64,000 nucleotides of DNA, from NCBI GenBank assembly GCA_019915015.1, contig JAHBBC010000001.1:3596001-3660000 (forward strand), read 5' to 3'. The stretch is from Auriscalpium vulgare (taxonomy: Eukaryota > Basidiomycota > Agaricomycetes > Russulales > Auriscalpiaceae). Positions 43,679-56,349 of the stretch are shown here, in pieces. The notes under the pieces are model-generated. The model was not told the origin of the DNA, searched no databases, and was given only the letters and a program-made list of their open reading frames with translations. A program made the translations under genes and the position numbers. The number at the start of each line of letters is the position of its first letter. Position 1 is the stretch's first letter.

Positions 43679-46600
43679 CTAGTCAGAATCCTCTAGATCC
43701 CCTGCGGGCGTCAACGTCGACGCGTCGTCCTCCACCTCCACTGTGTCAGCCAACTGCCTTCTCAGCGCGCCCATCAGCGACGTCTTGATCTGCCGCTCTA
43801 CGTTCTCCCCAGAATGTCCATTGTCGGATGCCTCGCCCGCGACCGCCTCGTCCAGCGCCAGCTTTGTCTGCCCGAGCCGCAACATGTCCTCCTCGATCGA
43901 TCCGCGTGTGATCAGCTTGATCACATCCACGTCGCGCTTCTGACCAATTCTATATGCTCGGTCCTGTGCTTGCTTGTCGTTATGCGGATTGAAATCCTGA
44001 TCGAACCTGGTGCCGTGCCGTCAACACCGGAAAGCCCAGCTCAGCGGTGCTACTCACAAGATGACGACGCTCGCGGCGGTCAGATTGATGCCCATTCCAC
44101 CCGCTTTGGTCGACAGCAGAAACACAGGTATTGATTCGTCGTCGTTGAACTCGTCGACGAGAGACTGCCGCACATCGACAGCTGTCGACCCCGTCAGCAG
44201 GAGGTATTTGACCTTCTCCCGCTTCAAGACGGCTTGTAGGATGTCGAGGATTTGGGTGAACTGTAGTAGCACGCTCAGTCATGTGTCAAAACGCCCCGGA
44301 CAAGCCACGCACCTGCGAGAATATGAGAACTCGACGGCCCTCCTTGGTATAATCTTTCAGCAAGCGCAGTAAAGTCTCAACTTTCCCGGCCTGTAGCCAG
44401 CACTCGTCGTCTTGCAGGTATTTTTGTGTCGACTAATGCGCTGCGATCAATATACAAAACCCTCCCTTTAAGGGTGACGGAACATACCCTATACGTCGCA
44501 ACAAACGCCTGCAGCTCCGCATCCGTCATCTGCTGCATATCTTCCTTGACAAATTGAGCCGTAGCACCCCTCTTCTTGTAGTCGGCCTCCTTCAGGAGCA
44601 ACTTCGTGATGCCGTCGAGTATCTTATCCGTGAAACGGGTCCGGAACAGCATCGGATGCGAAGCCGCCTTGCGCAGATCCATGAGGACATTTGAGCTGTT
44701 CTCTAGGTAAAGTTTGTCCTTCGTCCTACCGGTGGCCTTCGTCTTCCGCACAGGCTTCGTGCGACCATTGGTCGGGGGTGGGGTCTCCGTACCTGGCGTG
44801 GTATCTACGTCAAAAATTGTCTTGCGAGAACGCTGGAGAGCCTCGTTGTAGATCTTGCGTTGAAGAGCAGTCATGTCACACCACTCTATCCGCTCTGTTT
44901 TGTTCGGCAAGTCTTTCAAAACCTGAGAAGTAATCCAATCATGAGCTCATAACGCAGGGCGATCGACCAATCATGCCAACCTGATCTTTCCTGCGCCTTA
45001 GGACGAATGGCGTCATCATCTTCTTTGCTCTTGATACTCGCTCTTGAGCAAGAAGTGTGATTTTAGAGTCGCCTTTGGCCTTGAAGACAGCGCGCAGCGA
45101 GTCCAGCGAGTCCTCCAGAAGGTCAGGAAGGATAAAATTCATCAAGGACTATTGGACGGATAAGTCATCGCCGAAATTCATAGCGGAATTACAACTCACC
45201 ACCAACTCTTGAAGATTATTCTGCAAGGGGGTACCGGTAAGTAGGAGACGCCATCCAGACTTGTTCCTCATCAAAGCCTGGTAACGTTGCGACTCGAAAT
45301 TCTTAAGGATGTGGCCCTCATCAAAAATGCAGGTCTGTAAGGGAGAATTGAGCGAGTGCAAGCTAAAGGAGCTTGAGTGACGCACATCCCACTCCACACG
45401 CCGGAAGAACTTGCGATCCTTATCGTCCCCCGTCGCGAGGTTGTAGGTTGTGATTAGCACCTCCCAGCCTTTGCTGAACTTCTGCCGCTGGGTGTCAAGG
45501 AGGGTTTGGCGGAGGCGCGGTCGCTCTTCCTTGCCGCCGTAGTACGTCTGGACGCTGATTTCGGGAGAGAAACGGTTGAATTCCCTCACCCAGTTCTCAA
45601 GAGTTGACGACCTGAATGTCAAATGAGGAATCAGGCGCAAGAGGTCGGACATTGGCTACGTACGGCACAACGATAAGGTGTGGCCCTTTGCTCCCAGCTT
45701 CCTTGAGGTGTGCGAAAAAGCTGATGACTTGTACCGTCTTCCCAAGACCTGCCAGGCAATGAGCTCTTGCGGATAATGAGATGACGATAAGGACGCACCC
45801 ATTTCGTCTGCAAGAATACAGCTGCGGTTCCTCCGATACAAGAGGCGTAACCAATTAACACCGAGAAGTTGGTACTCCTTGAGCTGCACCTTCGGAGATA
45901 GCAGCTTGGGTTGCACCGTGAGGAAGTCCTTCGGCTTGTGGTCGCTGACTGGGGCGAGCGAACGGAGACTGATTGCACCATCCTCGAGAACGTCGTCGGC
46001 GATGGCGATGGACGAGTCGCGCGAATGCCGGGAAGGCGCCCCAGAGCCCTCCTTCTCCTTTCCCTTCCGGCTCTCAGATGTCCACAAAGCGATGGCTTTG
46101 CTCAGGTGGGTTCCAATGCGCTCGCATTCTGCGAGGACGTCGTCGACAGCTCCGTAGCCCTCGAAGATCGTCACACAATCATCAAACATCCGTGAGCTGA
46201 CGCCTTTTGGGCCTGTCTTCTTCTTGCCCTGGCCGAGTTTTGTCTTCAAGTCGGCGACGGACTCAAATGGCCTCAGTGCAATGATTGAATTGGCCTGATC
46301 TGCGGTGCAGCCTACGAAAAGGATGGTGAGGTCAAGAGCAGACACGCGACAAAGCTAGCGTACCTGTCAGTTCTTGCAAACCCTCTGTACTCGTCGCATT
46401 GAAATAGTTGAGGGCTCGTCTCTCATCGGATTTCTCCTCAGGTACGCGGGGTTTCGCGCGACTTGATTCTGCCTCCGATGCAGGCTCCTCTGCTTCGTCT
46501 TCATCATCTGAGGCAACAATCTTTCTTGGCCGTTTTGCACGGCGACCGACTGCGGGAGAAGCAGGCGATGGCACGAAAGAAGATGTCGCCAAGGATGACT

Positions 46601-47474
46601 TCACCGGGGATGTCCATGAGACATCCAAGTTCGTCCGCGCAGCGTAGATCATCGACTTCTTCCCCTTCTCTTTCGCAGCAGCGCGCTCGGCTTTCGTGGC
46701 CTCATCCTTCTCCCTGATGCGTCCGGTCGACGGTGAGAGCACGGCGGTTGATGCGGGTGAGGGATGGGCAGTGTGGAAGGGGTTGAAGCTTGGGTTCTGG
46801 AGGAGGGCCTCCGCTGCCTTCTGGTCTCGACCGGCGTGTATCCAGGCGGCGCGCACCTTCGCCTCCTCATACTGCGGAAACGTGATGCGGAACATCCTGA
46901 ATTGAGGGCCGTCATCTATGGCCGACTCCGGCGCACCGGGACGGGCGCCGCGGACGATGCGCGATGTGGAGGTGGCGGACGCGATGTCGAGCATGGATTC
47001 ATCGGAGGAAATGGAGAGATTCGCGCTGCGATCGAGAGCATCAATGCCAGTTGGTCTCTTCCCGTGGCCGAGGTGTTGAACGTCCGGAGACGATGGTGCA
47101 CGGAACAAGTCCATCGGGTCATCGGAAACACGGCCATGATTCAGGCGTTTGCGCGGGGGCTCTGAGCTCTCGGTATCATCAACCTCTGCATGTCCTCTAA
47201 CAGTGCCGATGGTGGAACGCGAGAAAGTCGCGTTCGTTGACGCGTTGCTGGATGTAAAACCACTGGGTGCCGACAAGGGATCGGGAAGCAATTGGCGAAC
47301 GGGTTGGGGACGGGGGGTTGGCCGGGACAACGAGGACGTCGACGGGAGATTTTCAGCTCTTGGATAGCTCAAATGATGAGGGCGGTAATTGGAGTCCGAA
47401 GAGATAGGGCTGGAGTTGGGGACGAGGACATTGGCGTGTGATGCAGACGCGGAGGAGAAATAGCGGGACGACAC
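43679..47474 (-). CDS. FUN30: FUN30/SMARCAD1-type SNF2 chromatin remodeler
   Basis: Nuclear DNA-dependent ATPase of the Fun30/Fft/SMARCAD1 family, acting in heterochromatin upkeep and DNA-end resection. The first 380 codons form a Ser-rich tail with a CUE-like ubiquitin-binding segment ([27 protein letters not shown]). Later exons give [18 protein letters not shown], Walker [16 protein letters not shown], motif III region [14 protein letters not shown], Walker B as DEGH ([11 protein letters not shown], the family's variant), [20 protein letters not shown] and the C-lobe [30 protein letters not shown] and [11 protein letters not shown]. All ATPase motifs appear intact. Several 50-60-nt introns interrupt it. 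The start at 47474 is the first Met of a long frame; an upstream exon cannot be excluded. Confidence 0.92.
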
Positions 47475-49414
47475 GGTCGCGTCCCGCGATTGCGTCGGCG
47501 GCGTCGCTGGGGTAGGTGGCGGCGGCGGTGCTGGAGAGGACGACGGAGAGGAAGTGTCTTGCTTTCCTGCAGCCTTCTTCTGGGTCTTTTTGAAGCGGAG
47601 GTGGGCCAGGGCGGCGGTCTGCAGACGTCGGGACCATCGGTGAGAAATTCTGGGCGACGACGGCGAAGCACACAGACCTTGGACCTCTCAGCCTCAGTGC
47701 TGAGAGACATTGTTCAGGAAATATTGGTAGTATGAGAGGTGCCCAGGTATTCAAGGATGTGTCGACGTGCGAAGGAGACCCGCACGGTGACAGCACAAGG
47801 CGCGAATAGAAGGGCTCAAACTCATGACGGCCACGAATCGTCGGAGAGTCAATCGTTGTGGCTACACAAAAGGCTTTTATTTTGTGATCTGCTGTGTCTA
47901 TGTACATGATGTGCAGGCAAGATGTGCAGGCAAGATGGCAAGGAGTTGATGACGAGCACAAAGCAGCATACCAGACCCGGGGAGTGTTGCGCAGCATGTC
48001 GAAGTCGGTAGACAGCGCGGAGCTACGGCAGTGCTGGTGAACGCACGTCGAATCGACGGTGTAGGATCCTTACACGCGTTGACGGCGACGCCAAGAGCAA
48101 CGTAACCGACTTGTCCAGCGGACATTGCGATGGAGGATAGATGGCTCTCGGTCGCGCATGGAGGAGTGCCGAGCGAGCAGGTCCGTATGCGGTGGTGATG
48201 AGGGTCCGTCAACAGATAGGAGAAAGATACCGCGTACTTGCTTGAACATGACGTGTTCTTGCCCGCAGTCTTACTTGCACATAATGCGAAGGATTGCAAG
48301 GATCGCTCACTAGAATGTTATTTGTATGCAGATTGCGTCTAGAAGCTGTCTGCTGTCTGAGGAAGTACTAAGAGGCTGTTGAACGTACACATGCGATCAA
48401 ATGACACACCAATGAACGGCTTCACTACACTCAGCACGCCGTGGAGAGCCTCCCCCTCGCTAGATAATGGAGCGAGAGATGCCTCCGTATCTTGATGAAT
48501 ATGGCAACATGGGGTACAGATCCGGCTATTGCGATCGCTGTGTTGTTAGCAGAAGTTACAGTTAACGCCAGAGACAACTGGCTGCCTGCTCGTGACCTCA
48601 AGGTAGGCACTGATGAGCTGGAAGTAGAGCAGTTCAGCAGTGGCACTGTAATCTGGGCCGCAATTCACAGACGACCGCGGCGTTTCGGGCGATAATGGTC
48701 CAAATCAATGTTATGAAGACACAAAACGGCACGGCACGGAAGCCGAAAATCCGGCGGACGAAAGAAAGGAAAGAAAAATCACGGTAAATGCCGAAAGCAG
48801 ACGGCATTTGCGATCGGGTACCCCGCCCGCCCGCAAATTGAGAGCAAGCGCATTGACCAAGTCCTGCACAGCCGAAACAGTGACGAACCGAATCCAGCCG
48901 AGACCGAAGTCCTTCGGGAAGTACTGAAAAATACAGGAGATGCGTCAGTCATCCGAGCGCAGTAGCGGCCGATACTGGAATCGGTTAAAGTTCAGAGACA
49001 CAAAACACATCGCAGCAGCGACAATCTAAGCTCACCCGCAGATAAGGGCTCGAGTTGAAGAATAATTCGAAAAGCGCGGTGCGAGACGGAAACCGACATT
49101 TGGAAAAAACCGCCTCATGAAACCTGACCGAAGCGATGTGTGTATCCTGTAAGGAGGGTCCGCAGATTGCGAAACGGAGCGTAAGATCAGAGCCTGAGAA
49201 CCGACGAGGAGATTGCAGAGCGAATTCGGTGCGAGAAAAGAGGGGAAATGTGGCCACGGGGTGAGATGATGGTGGTCGGGGACGAGGTTGCTATCGATGG
49301 CCCAGCTGGAGACGTGGCAAACGCTGACGTAAGTTTGCGCCGGCATGGCGCTCGGCCGGCTCATACTGCGCAACACCCAAGCGGAGAGCACTGCGCGAGT
49401 CGACAACGCTCTCC
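47475..49414. other. Gene-poor stretch between divergent genes
   Basis: About 1.9 kb with no convincing gene. A short minus-strand frame MSAGQVGYVALGVAVNA (48076-48129) ends at a GTGTAAG that could be a splice donor, so a small multi-exon gene is possible but unsupported. No repeats or RNA genes were recognised. Confidence 0.4.
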
Positions 49415-50634
49415 ATGTTCTCCTTCATGGCATTCACCACCCTAGCCTTGCTGCTCTTCTTCATATTTCTTGGAATATCCTTGCTTGTATCCGTCCCCTT
49501 GACCGGCGCATTGGTACGCCTCCGTGCAAACTACAATCCCAAGGGTCTGCAGTTGGACCCAGAAGATGGTGTCCAGCCGCACACCGGCCCCGTCGTCAAC
49601 GGGTTCTTCGCTATGTTACTCAGGGCCAAGAGACTAGAGGTACGTTTGTATGTTTGTGAGGGATGATTGCACCTCAGATACTGACCAGCTATCGCACAGG
49701 GATGGGCAGGCCTGTACAAGGGACTCAGTATGACTTCTTCGGCTCAGTGCCCGTCCCCTCACTCACACCGCTGTCTTAGTGCCTACTCTCCTCACAAACA
49801 CGGTCCTGATGGTTTTCTCCGCCATATTCCTCAATACGTCACCAGACAACCGCCGCAACCATGGCGTTTACAACGCTCCCACCTCCGGCTTCTGGGGCAC
49901 TCTCTTCTACAGTGTATTCTTGATGTTGATCTCCCTCCCAGCGGTAGTTATAACCTATCGGTTTGTCTTCATTTTCTCAAATATCGACTGTCGCTGACGA
50001 GTTTATCTTCCATAGCGCGATCACGACCCCCCACCGCCTGCCGTACTTCAGGCCGTTCTCCGCCTTGCGTATCCTCCTCACGCCCACCGAGAGGACAAAG
50101 CCGTGGATCTTGTATCTCACGCCAGGTCTCCTGGCTACCGAACTACTCCATATCGCATACTTTGTGCTTGGCCTCCGCACTCTCCGACACCTCCTCTTAC
50201 CGTCACTTTCGGGCACTGGCCGCCCCAGTCCAGAAGACGTTTCCACCACGAAACTGATCATATACTGTGCGATCGCGTTTATCAGCACAACCATCTTATG
50301 TCCGCTCGAAGTCATCGCGACAAAGTTAGCTGTGCAGCGCAATCACGCCTCTCCAGAATTCAATTCCGTTGCCCAAGAAGAGGAAGGTGATGCCGAGGAA
50401 TTAGCGGAGTATTCCGGCGCTGAAGAGGATGTCATTGGGTGCGACCAGATTACTCTTCTTTGACCAGTAGCTCACCGACTGTTGTTCCCTTCCCGTAGGC
50501 TCAGGAGTGAAGAAGACCCGTATTTGGGCCTGGTGGATTGCTTCCAGCGGATCGTGCAAGAGGAGGGGTGGCGGGCGCTCTACCGCGGCTGGTGGGTAAC
50601 GATGTTGTTCGGAACGTTCGGGGCCTTCGCGTGA
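49415..50634 (+). CDS. Mitochondrial-carrier-like membrane protein
   Basis: Five exons. From the Met at 49415: MFSFMAFTTLALLLFFIFLG, LVSVPLTGALVRLRANYNP and AMLLRAKRLE join across an intron to GWAGLYKGLMPTLLTNTVLM, a carrier-type RxxGxxGLYKG motif. Further exons give SGFWGTLFYSVFLMLIS, ILLTPTERTKPWILYLTPG, CPLEVIATKLAVQRN (a degenerate Px[DE]xx[KR]) and YLGLVDCFQRIVQEEGWRAL-YRGWW. Thus carrier half-repeats are recognisable, but the canonical three signatures are incomplete, as in outer-membrane or orphan carriers. The 5' end is uncertain because the frame stays open upstream (ARVDNALS before the Met). A stop after FGTFGAFA closes it, though a donor GTGATT there would allow an extra exon. Substrate unknown. 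Confidence 0.65.
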
Positions 50635-52672
50635 TTCAATTCAATCTAATATCATTTTCTAACTTGCATATAATCTTTTGTACGAGCTAGCTGTACAGCC
50701 TTGTCATTGGAACTATTCGACGCGGACCCAACGTCTTCTTTGCGGGCATTGTGGCGTTTGGCGTTTGGCTCGGCTGCCAAGTCATCCGCACATCATCATC
50801 ACGAAGGAGTGAAGTCTCGTGCAATGCCCGTTCTCGCAAGCACAGCATCGCCCAGAGAACTCGCAAGCAATCGGCCTGTGATCGTCAATCAGCGTCAATG
50901 TGCAGATGCAAGTACCTGCTGTTCATATTCGCTCCCCTTTCTGACCAATCACTTTGTAGGTGCCGTATAGGACACTAGATTGCCTTAAGGTCGGGATGCT
51001 TGGCGGCCGGCGCCTGTGCATACCCTGCACGTTGGCGGTGAGACAAGTGGATCGCTGTCCCGCAGACGTCGGGGGATGAAGATAAGCATCCTGCGACATC
51101 TGCGACAACCGCCTCAGGTTTTCTGCGAAACAACAGCGCTCCCTCTCGCAACTTTGAAGTTTCTGGAGCTCGTGTCGCAGGATGCATGGTCAAAGGGACA
51201 TTGATCTCGTAGGCGAGTCGCTACGTGGTGTGCAGCGGTAGCCGGTACCTCATATGGCCGGACACTTGGCGCTGACTGCCTTGGGCTGTCGAGGTGACGG
51301 TGCGTCCTCTCAGTATCGCTTTATCCAATCTGGAAACACTGACACAATCTAGTTCCTGACCCTTGCGAGGATCCTCAACAAGACTGCGACCAAGCCCCAC
51401 CAAGCGTCTAGGCTTGGTGAAAAGCCCCGACAACAGGCTCTACGGCGGACGGGGGCGCGAGCTGCATGTACGCTGTTCGCCGGAGGCCGTGCTCTCTTCT
51501 GCGACCGAGAGTTCTTCGCCCTCATGATACCCGCCCGTACGACGTCGGTCGGATGATAGGCGGTAGTGGTGATAACCCACCGTACCGACGGCCCCTCTCC
51601 ATCATACGTACGGTGCAATCCGTCTGGTTCCCGTCCGCGTGGATGGTAACGAAAGATCCGTCGTTCCATTGTCTTGGGGAGGGGTAGAATCATTCGAGGT
51701 ATCTCATGTCGACCTTCGGTATGCCGTCTTTCTATGGTTTGCGCATTGTCCTCCGGGGCTCACCCCAATTTCTAGTCTTCCGTTCCAGACTAATGTCATC
51801 GACTACACCGCCTCACCGACTTTGTAGACTTGGGAGACCCCCGTGAACTCGAACGGCATGGCATTCTATATCTATTGACCACACCTGATCGGAGCGACTC
51901 TCCAGTCTTCTCTTATCCGCACCGAGCATCCGAAGGAATCCCGAGCCGCGTCCAAATATTGATGAACCAATCTTCTGTTTCGTGCAGAATTAAAGGTTTA
52001 CCCCGTCGTGATTATGCACGCCGGTGCCGCCCTCGACCTTTCATTTACGGCCTCTCACGACGTCGAGGCCAGCATCTAGTCAAGTCCCGACAGCCTTCGC
52101 TCCACGGTATCCCCACATTGGCTCGGGCCTTTGGGTCATCCGATGTTGTCCGCCAAGCCCGCACAGCTAAGTCATCGAGAGCATGGACGCCGCTACAGTA
52201 CTGGAGATGCCGCTTGCGTGCCTCTGCGAGCCGCAGGGGTCTCCTCGTTCAACACAACCGCCGAATCCGCGTATGTTCCCACTGTTTCACCCGGAGTGCC
52301 TGGGGTACAACCCGGCGCCACGACGCTTCCACGACCGTGAAGGCAGGCCTTGGCTTTTTGACTTGGTCCTTCGTTTCTCGACGCCGAGGGTGCGGATGGG
52401 CTTGGCACGGCGGCTTCTGTCGACTGTCAGTGCTACCGCTCGCCTCCGCGCACCTGGTGCACTCGTGCATATGTGAGCTACATTCTCACGTTATGCCAGT
52501 CTCCACAGGGAGCTCTTTTCCTTTGCGCTGGGAATGGACATTGCATCACTCGCTGGCTTCTCATGACTTGCTGCACTGGATAAATACGCCTGGCGCGAGC
52601 ACCTCTCATCACCACCTGTCCACCCCTCCTCACGCCGCCCGACGCGATACCCTCTACTCAGAGTCGCTCACC
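50635..52672. other. Gene-poor stretch with only chance frames
   Basis: A long plus-strand frame (51830 onward) runs in phase into the Zn2Cys6 gene, but its Arg/Ser/His-rich content looks like non-coding GC-rich DNA, so I treat it as promoter sequence. A GATAAATACG word near 52578 is a plausible TATA element about 95 bp before the start at 52673. Nothing else was recognised. Confidence 0.45.
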
Positions 52673-54194
52673 ATGTCAACAGAACCAACAAGGCGCAAGT
52701 TGAAGGCAGACCAGCCCCAGCAGCAGGCCGCGCCAGCAGAGGGCGACCATCGCAAGCGCCGGCGCAACCGAACGACCCAATCGTGCTTGAACTGCCACAC
52801 CTCCAAGCGCATGGTACGGTTGTTGATATCCCTATGATGGTGTCCTCTAGATCACCTTGCGCAGTGTGATAGGAAGCGTCCATGCGGTCGATGCACGCAG
52901 CTCGGGATCGTATGTAACTGACCATGTTGGCGCCGCGCTCAATTGACCCCAGTTTCAGACCGGCCTATGCGTGTACGAAGTGGATGACCCGAGCCAACGG
53001 TATGTTATCATCCGTCATATGTATGCTAGCTAACTCTGATGAACCAACTGTTCAGGATTGATCCTGTAGACGATAGGTCTCGCCTGCAAAAGCGGGTGGC
53101 CGAATTAGAGGGTGTCGTCAGAGAGGTGCGCTTACCGTTCCTTACCGTGAGTAGAGGTCGTAATCTCAATACAACTGATTTTAGCTCAAGCACAAGCCCC
53201 ATCCTAAATGGGCCCAGGCATCTAATGCCACCGAGCGCCTTCAAGCCAGTCGCAGCCCGGCCCCTGGGGGCAATGATATGGTTCAATTTGCGATGGCTGG
53301 AGGTGGTAACGTCTCCACCGCCCCTCTTCGCCCTGCCTCTGGCAGTCGTCTCGGTTCTCAAGCCCCTCCGCCGCTCACTTCCATACTGCCGACGACATTT
53401 CCTCCCCAGCAGAGCCCATTCTCGATGTCGCCGTCCTCCAGCCACTCCTCCCTGCACACTCCTGGCGTAGAAGACTCCTTCCCATTCTTTACCGCCAGCT
53501 CGCCATCTGCCTTCAACTCTAACGTCGATCACCTCGGTGCCCCGCTCCGCTATCTATCCGAAATAGATGCATTCGAACACGACTCATTTGCCAACTTGTT
53601 TGACACCAGCATGCGCGAAATGGCCACTGGTCAAAAGCCGACTGACGGCTCTTTCCCTTCTCAACACGTCCATCACGACCTGAGCGGCTCGGCGTGTAAC
53701 TGCCTGGACGAAGCCACCAACTATGGTATCGTACTAGAACTGTCATTGCGACTGCGTAGAGCGGCGGAGACTCTCAGCCAATGCCATGCGCATCCCTTCG
53801 GTTCATCATGCATGCTGCAGCAGCGCATAGCTGAGCTGGATGCCTTCACAAGGTGAGCTCGTCTCCCAGACTCTTTCCTTCTAGAGTTGGCTAACCGTTC
53901 TGCCAGCTCTGCATTGTGTAATGTGAATTCTATCGACCTCAGATCATCCCCGTCAATGGGAACACTTTGTGCACCAGGTTCGTTTTGTCCCTTACGGAGA
54001 GTTCGAGAAGGGTCCACTCATGTCGCGCGAACGTAGCGATGTATTCCGCAGGTACACCCTCACAAATATTAACGAATCCCGGGGCGAACTGGGATCGCAC
54101 GGTCTCTAACTCCCGACCGGTATCCGTTGATGATTCGTTTATGTCTTGGCAGCCGCAAGTTCACCACAGTGTCCCCATGCGTTCCCGCGACTGA
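52673..54194 (+). CDS. Zn(II)2Cys6 transcription factor
   Basis: Fungal binuclear-zinc-cluster DNA-binding protein. Exons: 52673-52813, 52865-52909, 52959-52999, 53056-53125, 53185-53852, 53907-53977 and 54052-54194; 1,179 nt, 392 aa, all GT-AG. After a basic start (RKRRRNRTTQ) the cluster reads CLNCHTSKRM, CDRKRPCGRC and TQLGITGLCVYE across two introns, with all six Cys present. A short coiled coil follows (RLQKRVAELEGVVRE). The rest is Ser/Pro-rich with a Cys-containing helical segment (SACNCLDEATNYGIV ... CHAHPFGSSCMLQQR). That segment resembles the C-terminal region of AflR-type regulators more than the large fungal_trans domain, which is absent. Targets cannot be inferred from the neighbours. 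Confidence 0.88.
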
Positions 54195-55692
54195 GGCACT
54201 TGGTTATCCATTGCCTTTTTCCGGACGCGTCAGCTGCTGCCCGCCATTACTCTCCTTGTGTACACCACCCCCGGATCAGACATTTCTTAGACACCTCCGG
54301 ATCCCTCTCTCCCGTCTATCAGCGCATTCCGTGTTATTTATTCCGAATTACGATCATCACCAGAATATTTAAGAGGGTTGTCTTAGCTAACCTAACTCGT
54401 GCCCACGCCGCATGTACAGCAAGGCACCGAGGGCACTCGCGGCCTCGCGGTTCTGGGTTTTGGTCTCCGGAAAGCGCCCGGCAGAAAGATGGGTAGAATA
54501 AGCAGGTAAGTTGGCTATAAACGGAATGTCTTATCTTCCGTCGGAGCGAGCTCGCTCTCTCGGAGTCTTCCTGCACGACGATAGCCTCAATAGGCATGGC
54601 CGTTGGGCGGACTCGAACGTGGCACGCCCAGCGACCGCCATCGTCACTGACGTCCGTGAACTGCTCATTGGTGATCCAATCCCAGACCAAATGGGGGAGA
54701 TATGCTCTGATAGCTGCCATCGCAGGGCAGGCTCGGAATCGCAGTGACGAGTAGGCGTGTCTCAGCCAATGAGAAGAGTCAAAACCAGCGCGGAGGGCTG
54801 CATGCAATTCTCTAATGCTATGGCCGTCCTACGCCAAGACTTGGAGCTCGTGCCCAATAGGACAGGTAAGAAGCACCCACACACGCCAGTGGGTTGCCGA
54901 CGAAGTCCATGGTTGTGAGTCATGATAAATGGCAATCACAGAAGCAATAGCACTGACACTAGCACTGACACTTTCGAGCCCGATGGACTCGTCCATTGGC
55001 TCAAAGATTCAGCAGGGACAGGGGTGAAGACAGACATACTTAGAACAGCGGGAGCGACCGAATTCCCAGCAGCACCGACGGAGTCCACACGTTGCCAGAG
55101 AAGATGCGATAGGAACGCTAGCGTGAGATGCTATTCATTTGAAGCGTACCGTCGTGGGGGATCTTGAGAGCCCAATCAACGTTCTCGGCGGTGTCAAGGA
55201 CTCCTCGGCGCCGCCGCCGTGCAGGTTTTCACGAAGACGTTACGAGAGGCGGTCGGCGTCAAATGTTCATCAGCCGCCCAGCTATGTGAGTTATTTTACT
55301 TTGAAGTCCGATTGATGCTCAGGAAAGCCAAAGCGGTTAGTAGTAGGCTGTAAGTAGGCTGTCAGATAGTATTGTACACCGCCAGCGGTTCACAGGCGCG
55401 TAGGCCAATGATTAAGAGTGAGCACTGAGCGGACGATAAGGATTGGCGTGAGGCCGGCAAAATGCCAGCTTGAGGCCCGTGAGTCGATCATTGGCGTGAA
55501 GCCCGGATCACGACTCGGGCGGCGGCCAATGGATACGGGCATTGGCTCCATGCCGGACTTCTGCATGTAGCGCTGGGCCGGATGGCACCATATTGGTCTG
55601 ACAGCCGATTGCGCGACGCTGCGCGCTCTGCATATTGATACAGCCGCACGTCCCTCCCTCCGTCTCTTCACTCTGTCATAGCTCGTAGCAGT
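54195..55692. other. Non-coding stretch; repeats GGCGTGAGGCC words
   Basis: No gene is seen. Between 55430 and 55560 words such as TTGGCGTGAGGCCGG and ATTGGCGTGAAGCCCGG recur. Related words occur inverted at 57075-57205 beyond the zinc-finger fragment, so they may be subterminal repeats of a mobile element. Confidence 0.4.
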
Positions 55693-56349
55693 ATGGAAAC
55701 ATTTCAGGACCCTACAGGTCAGTCTGTGCGGTCCTCTTATAGGCTTTCCTGGCTCTAATACACCTCAAATGACAGTGTGGCAAGCCGGCACTGGTGTCCA
55801 CAAGAATGAGTGGACCTGCATGGCGTGCAAGGACGAGTCCTGGCGCACTGCCTATCACGCTCGCCGACACGAGGCGACGCACGGCCACCGCGAACGCGTT
55901 GAGTTCTTCCAGTCGAGCCAAACACAGTCGTCTTCCTCACAGGAAGGTGCGACTCCGGCTTCGACCTATCGGCGAGCCTCCGACGCGGTCATAGGCCCCA
56001 TAGCCGCGCTTCTTCGAGACCTTGGGGGGAATTCTCAGCCTCGCACTGCACCACCATCCCCTGGGAGCTCCCGTGAAGACGCCCGCTATGACTGGGATGC
56101 CATTCTTGAAGACGCGCCCGACGCCAGCGTCGACCCGACGGATGTCGAGCACGCACTCGGCCGCCTGGCAACATCACTTTCCGATTGGCTTGCAGCAGAT
56201 GGTGACGGTGCACGCTCTGATTCAAGCTCGGAGGCGTCGCTCGGGGTTGACGAGAATCCTGGGCCTGCAGACAGTGACGACGATGGTAAGAAGTTGCACA
56301 CACACTCGGAGCCTGCGACTCGCGCTAATTACCTGAACGTGGACTTTTG
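55693..56349 (+). CDS. C2H2-like zinc-finger protein, probable transposon leader fragment
   Basis: A short first exon from 55693 (METFQDPT) joins across a GT-AG intron, whose acceptor ends at 55773, to VWQAGTGVHKNEWTCMAC. A C-x2-C-x9-H-x3-H finger (CMACKDESWRTAYHARRH) follows, then a Ser/Asp-rich region (YRRASDAVIGPIAALLRDL, YDWDAILEDA) ending in an acidic DSDDD. This layout is like the N-terminus of very large transposon-encoded proteins widespread in Agaricomycetes (recalled, not searched). The expected large downstream domain is absent: after 56285 the frame either runs to a stop at 56349 or splices at GTAAGA into a few more codons. It may be a 5' remnant or a small domesticated gene. Confidence 0.5.

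Noticed and set aside
51830..52672. An N-terminal extension of the Zn2Cys6 protein by 281 codons
   Set aside because: The frame is open, but the sequence is Arg/Ser/His-rich without structure. The Met at 52673 follows a good start context and precedes the zinc cluster as usual.
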